This document shows, in pieces, positions 61,424 through 64,000 of a stretch of DNA of 64,000 bases. Made by a program: the position numbers and the translations under genes. The notes under the pieces were generated by a model, which worked only from the letters and a program-made list of their open reading frames with translations, was not told the DNA's origin and made no database searches. Within the stretch, counting starts at the first letter, position 1. Each line of letters starts with the position of its first letter. The DNA lies in assembly GCA_035940775.1 (NCBI GenBank), contig DASZEN010000017.1, positions 186,001 to 250,000 of the forward strand. The letters run 5' to 3'. The stretch is from DASQYE01 sp035940775 (GTDB lineage: Bacteria > Acidobacteriota > Blastocatellia > Pyrinomonadales > Pyrinomonadaceae).

Positions 61424-63328
61424 ATGAAAGACCTCCCACGTGTTTCAGTTAAAGAACTAGCTCACAAAATCAAGGGCTACGGTAATCCGCGCTTTTCATT
61501 CTTTCTTGGTGCGGGAGCATCGCGCCAATCCGATATCATTACTGCGGGCGAAATGATCCGTCACTTCAAGGAACGCATCATCGCCCAATGCTGCCCGGAG
61601 AGCGCGAAAACGGACAAGGAAAAAGAGGAATGGTTGTTGGCGCAGGAGTGGTACAAAGAAAGCGGTAGTGAGTACTGCAAGCTCTTTGAGAGGTTTGAGC
61701 CGAAGGAGATTGGAAGGCAGCGCTACATTGAAAGCATCATTGAGGGACGAGAGCCTTCTTTCGGCTACGTCGTCCTCGCCAATCTGATGGCAAATAAATA
61801 TATCAACACGATCATCACGACCAACTTCGATGATCTGGTGTACAGCGCATGCACTACATTTACAGGTATTCGCCCTATCGTTTACGCGTATGGCGTGATG
61901 GCGTCCGAGATGCGGATTACGGCTCAGCGTCCTAAAATTCTGAAACTGCACGGCGACTTTCTTTATTCCGCCATCAAAAACACCAAGACGGAAATAGAAG
62001 TCCAAGACCCCAACATGGCGAGACAACTCAGACAGGTGTTAAGCGAGTATGGCTTGATCGTCGTGGGCTACAGCGGCGGTGATACATCCATCATGGAGAT
62101 TCTCTCGCAAATCTCTGAGAGGAATGATCTCTACTGGTGTGTCAGGCGCGGAGAAGAACCAAATGAGGCGGTGAAAGAACTGCTCAAGAGCAAAGAGGGC
62201 TTTCTCGTCGAGATAGACGGCTTTGACGAGATGATGAACGAAATCCGCCGCATCGTAGAGTTCGACGTGCAGAAGATGGTCGGCTCGATTCAGGAACGCC
62301 AGAATCAGATGATCGAACAATTTAAGCGGTTCGAGCCTCAATACTCCGCTGATATTCTGGGTGAAATCGCGGAAGCGCTTCAAGAGCCGACCGCAAACGA
62401 GGAAGAGAACAAGAAAATTCAAGCTATAGGTTTCTTTAGTCGAGCATACAAAGCTGGACAGGCAGGAGATCCTAGCAAGGCTGAAGAACTTTACCGTAAG
62501 ACTATCGAGCTAAATCCAGACTACACTGACGCCTATAACAATCTTGGCGTTCTGCTGCTTAGAGATAGGGCACTCTATGCTGAGGCTGAGGCTCTTTTCC
62601 GCAAAGCTATAGAGCTTAAACCTGATTATGCTAGCGCCTATAATAATCTTGGCGTTCTTCTTAGTAAGGATGCAGCACATTATGCTGAGGCTGAGGCGGC
62701 TTACCGCAAAGCTATCGAGCTAAAGCCTGATTATGCCAACGCCTATAATAATCTTGGTCTTCTACTTAGTAAGGATGCAGCACGTTACGCTGAGGCTGAG
62801 GCGGCTTACCACAAAGCTATCGAGCTAAAGCCTGACGACTTTCACGCCTACTATAATCTTGGCATGCTGCTTGGCGATACAGCACTCTATGCTAAGGCTG
62901 AGGCGGCTTACCGCAAAGCTATCGAGCTAAAGCCTGACTACTTTAATGCTCATCGCAATCTCAGGAACCTGCTACACTTGCAAGGCCGTAATACAGAAGC
63001 CCTCCATCTTGCAGAGAGAACACTGCAATTTGAGCCGCAAAACCCTGAGGGTCTTTTAGCTCTAGCATCTATACACAAAAGTCTCGGACATAAAATCGAG
63101 TCGAGTGAATACGCTATACAAGCACGCAAGCTGATGAAAGCAGATGAGTGGTACAACCTCGCGTGTTTGGAATCGGTTTGCGGCAATGCGGATGCGGCGA
63201 TTGAGAATCTGAGGCGCGCTGGTCAAGAGGGTTCACTTAATCGCAACTGGGCGTGGCGCGACCCTGACTTGAAGTGGATTCGGGATGATCCGCGATTTAG
63301 TGAAATTGTGGGTCAAGAGGGCACATAG
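61424..63328 (+). CDS. SIR2-TPR protein, candidate NAD-depleting defence effector
   Basis: 634 residues. SIR2-like NAD-binding domain (about 1-290): FSFFLGAGAS (25-33), ITTNFDDL with Asn134, KILKLHGD with His176, and VVGYSGGD (214-220). The Asn/His pair equals the catalytic pair in SIR2 defence NADases. TPR array at about 337-540, then a C-terminal TPR-linked domain ending in RRAGQEGSLNRNWAWRDPDL. AAAGGTG precedes the ATG. Isolated by terminators; AT-richer than neighbours. Known relatives abort phage infection by depleting NAD+, but that is inferred here. Confidence 0.88.
   Translation: MKDLPRVSVKELAHKIKGYGNPRFSFFLGAGASRQSDIITAGEMIRHFKERIIAQCCPESAKTDKEKEEWLLAQEWYKESGSEYCKLFERFEPKEIGRQRYIESIIEGREPSFGYVVLANLMANKYINTIITTNFDDLVYSACTTFTGIRPIVYAYGVMASEMRITAQRPKILKLHGDFLYSAIKNTKTEIEVQDPNMARQLRQVLSEYGLIVVGYSGGDTSIMEILSQISERNDLYWCVRRGEEPNEAVKELLKSKEGFLVEIDGFDEMMNEIRRIVEFDVQKMVGSIQERQNQMIEQFKRFEPQYSADILGEIAEALQEPTANEEENKKIQAIGFFSRAYKAGQAGDPSKAEELYRKTIELNPDYTDAYNNLGVLLLRDRALYAEAEALFRKAIELKPDYASAYNNLGVLLSKDAAHYAEAEAAYRKAIELKPDYANAYNNLGLLLSKDAARYAEAEAAYHKAIELKPDDFHAYYNLGMLLGDTALYAKAEAAYRKAIELKPDYFNAHRNLRNLLHLQGRNTEALHLAERTLQFEPQNPEGLLALASIHKSLGHKIESSEYAIQARKLMKADEWYNLACLESVCGNADAAIENLRRAGQEGSLNRNWAWRDPDLKWIRDDPRFSEIVGQEGT
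62474..62990 (+). repeat. Tandem TPR units repeated at the DNA level
   Basis: About five units of 105 bp (last 102) starting near 62480, 62585, 62690, 62795 and 62894. The middle units are nearly identical in DNA (shared GCTGAGGCTGAGG and AAAGCTATCGAGCTAAAGCC), so the array expanded recently by duplication. Confidence 0.85.
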
Positions 63329-63636
63329 CCAATTCTCGCGAGTCAAGGCGGCTGCCCGCCATTGGATGATGAATACAAGCGGCGCGTAATCCGCCGGATT
63401 TCTTTTGTGACGGTCAATCAAAGCAGATAGGCAGCCAGGTCGCTTTTGCTATTGACTTCATGACCGAACTGGAATAATTTCTTCCCGCCGTCGAGGCATC
63501 GGTTCAGGCTGGCCCCCCGAAGAGCCTGTGCTATCGTGTTACGCATCTTCTTTCAGGCCAGCCTTCAATAGACGCGCCCGCGTTGTGACCCGCATCGCAA
63601 TGCCACCCCGAAACATAAGGAGCCCCGAGAAAAGCC
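63329..63636. other. Gene-free region before the last gene
   Basis: 308 bp; no supported frame, no clear terminator after the SIR2-TPR gene and no clear promoter for the next gene. Confidence 0.4.
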
Positions 63637-64000
63637 ATGGAGCGGAAAATCCCCCTCTGCGCCGCGATGCTGTTGTACCCCTTATTGATCGCAGCCTTTG
63701 TCGCCCCGAACACCTATACGCTACGGGCCCAGCAGCCCAACCTTAGCCCGACGGCCCAGCTCGGCGGCAGCGTAGCCGTCAACCTTTCGATTCCAAAGGT
63801 CGAATATCTTTCGCCCCTGGAGAGCGAGATCATCGCGGAGATGAATCTGGCGCGCTCGCAGCCGCAGGTTTATGCTTCCTATCTTGAGGAGATCAGGAAA
63901 TATTATAGCGGCAACCAGTTTCGCTATCCCGGCAGAGAGGCTGAAGTGACGGTCGAAGGCTTGAGCGCCGTCGAAGAGGCTATTAAATTCCTGCGCTCGG
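63637..64000 (+). CDS. CAP-domain exported protein, cut by window end
   Basis: The first 121 codons are seen from the ATG at 63637. Signal peptide (MLLYPLLIAAFVA, end near LRAQ). The mature part begins a CAP (SCP/CRISP-like) domain: LSPLESEIIAEMNLARSQP, then YASYLEEIRKYYSG. CAP proteins are secreted, often lipid-binding or cell-wall associated. The remainder is outside the window. Confidence 0.8.
   Translation, partial: MERKIPLCAAMLLYPLLIAAFVAPNTYTLRAQQPNLSPTAQLGGSVAVNLSIPKVEYLSPLESEIIAEMNLARSQPQVYASYLEEIRKYYSGNQFRYPGREAEVTVEGLSAVEEAIKFLRS

Noticed and set aside
62474..62990. CRISPR-like regular repeats
   Set aside because: The 105-bp period is in frame inside the TPR region of a protein and has no spacer structure.

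Overview
The window looks like chromosome of an Acidobacteriota member, most likely class Blastocatellia. This is inferred from gene content and not from any marker-gene comparison. The pointers are a Ser/Thr kinase with an N-terminal zinc-ribbon-like CPVCNAKYEDETSFC segment and a C-terminal DUF4384-type domain, CHAT/TPR and VWFA secreted proteins, a class II (B12-dependent) ribonucleotide reductase, and a GC-rich genome rich in short gene-family-less proteins. No rRNA, tRNA, CRISPR array or phage module was seen.

Layout. 1-4107: a BON-domain protein, small unknown proteins (one resembling RebB-type R-body subunits) and an MFS exporter. 4308-8352: nrdJ and hslO diverge around a regulatory region in which a consensus-like promoter for nrdJ overlaps a pair of NrdR-box-like elements. 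8409-17345: pspA with a membrane-protein partner, purD, zinc-ribbon and DUF1003 proteins, and a polysaccharide export protein. 17587-26079: SDR dehydrogenase, PrsW-like protease, an MBL-fold hydrolase, 7Fe ferredoxin, DinB-like protein and unknown proteins. 26174-30502: a two-component operon in which an SRPBCC and a DUF2071 gene sit between a 7TM-type histidine kinase and an NtrC-type regulator.

The most unusual part is 30600-38250. Six genes on the minus strand are each followed by a roughly 109-bp (one 102-bp) imperfect inverted-repeat element with the architecture of integron attC recombination sites: five are full-length, with a sixth half-site at the low end and a short degenerate site at the high end. 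The one-gene-one-site layout, common orientation and stop codons lying inside the attC core identify an integron gene-cassette array. No integron integrase is visible, so within this window it is a CALIN (cluster of attC sites lacking integrase). Cargo: an exported Cys-rich protein, a TIR-domain protein, a SET-domain protein, an MDR oxidoreductase, a secreted protein of unknown function and an exported amidohydrolase.

38681-53400: small zinc-binding proteins, a SemiSWEET-like transporter, a CheY-like receiver, DUF971 and YtxJ (bacilliredoxin-like) genes, then a CHAT protease-like / DUF4384 / Ser-Thr kinase group, glycogen phosphorylase plus macrodomain, VWFA and DCC proteins. 53775-58073: the periplasmic methionine sulfoxide repair pair msrPQ, a second 7Fe ferredoxin, and a two-gene secreted metalloprotease-like unit with a changed zinc motif. 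58601-64000: an EF-G-like GTPase, a Uma2 gene broken by three single-base deletions, a SIR2-TPR protein with tandemly amplified repeats (a candidate NAD-depleting defence protein), and the start of a CAP-domain protein running off the window.
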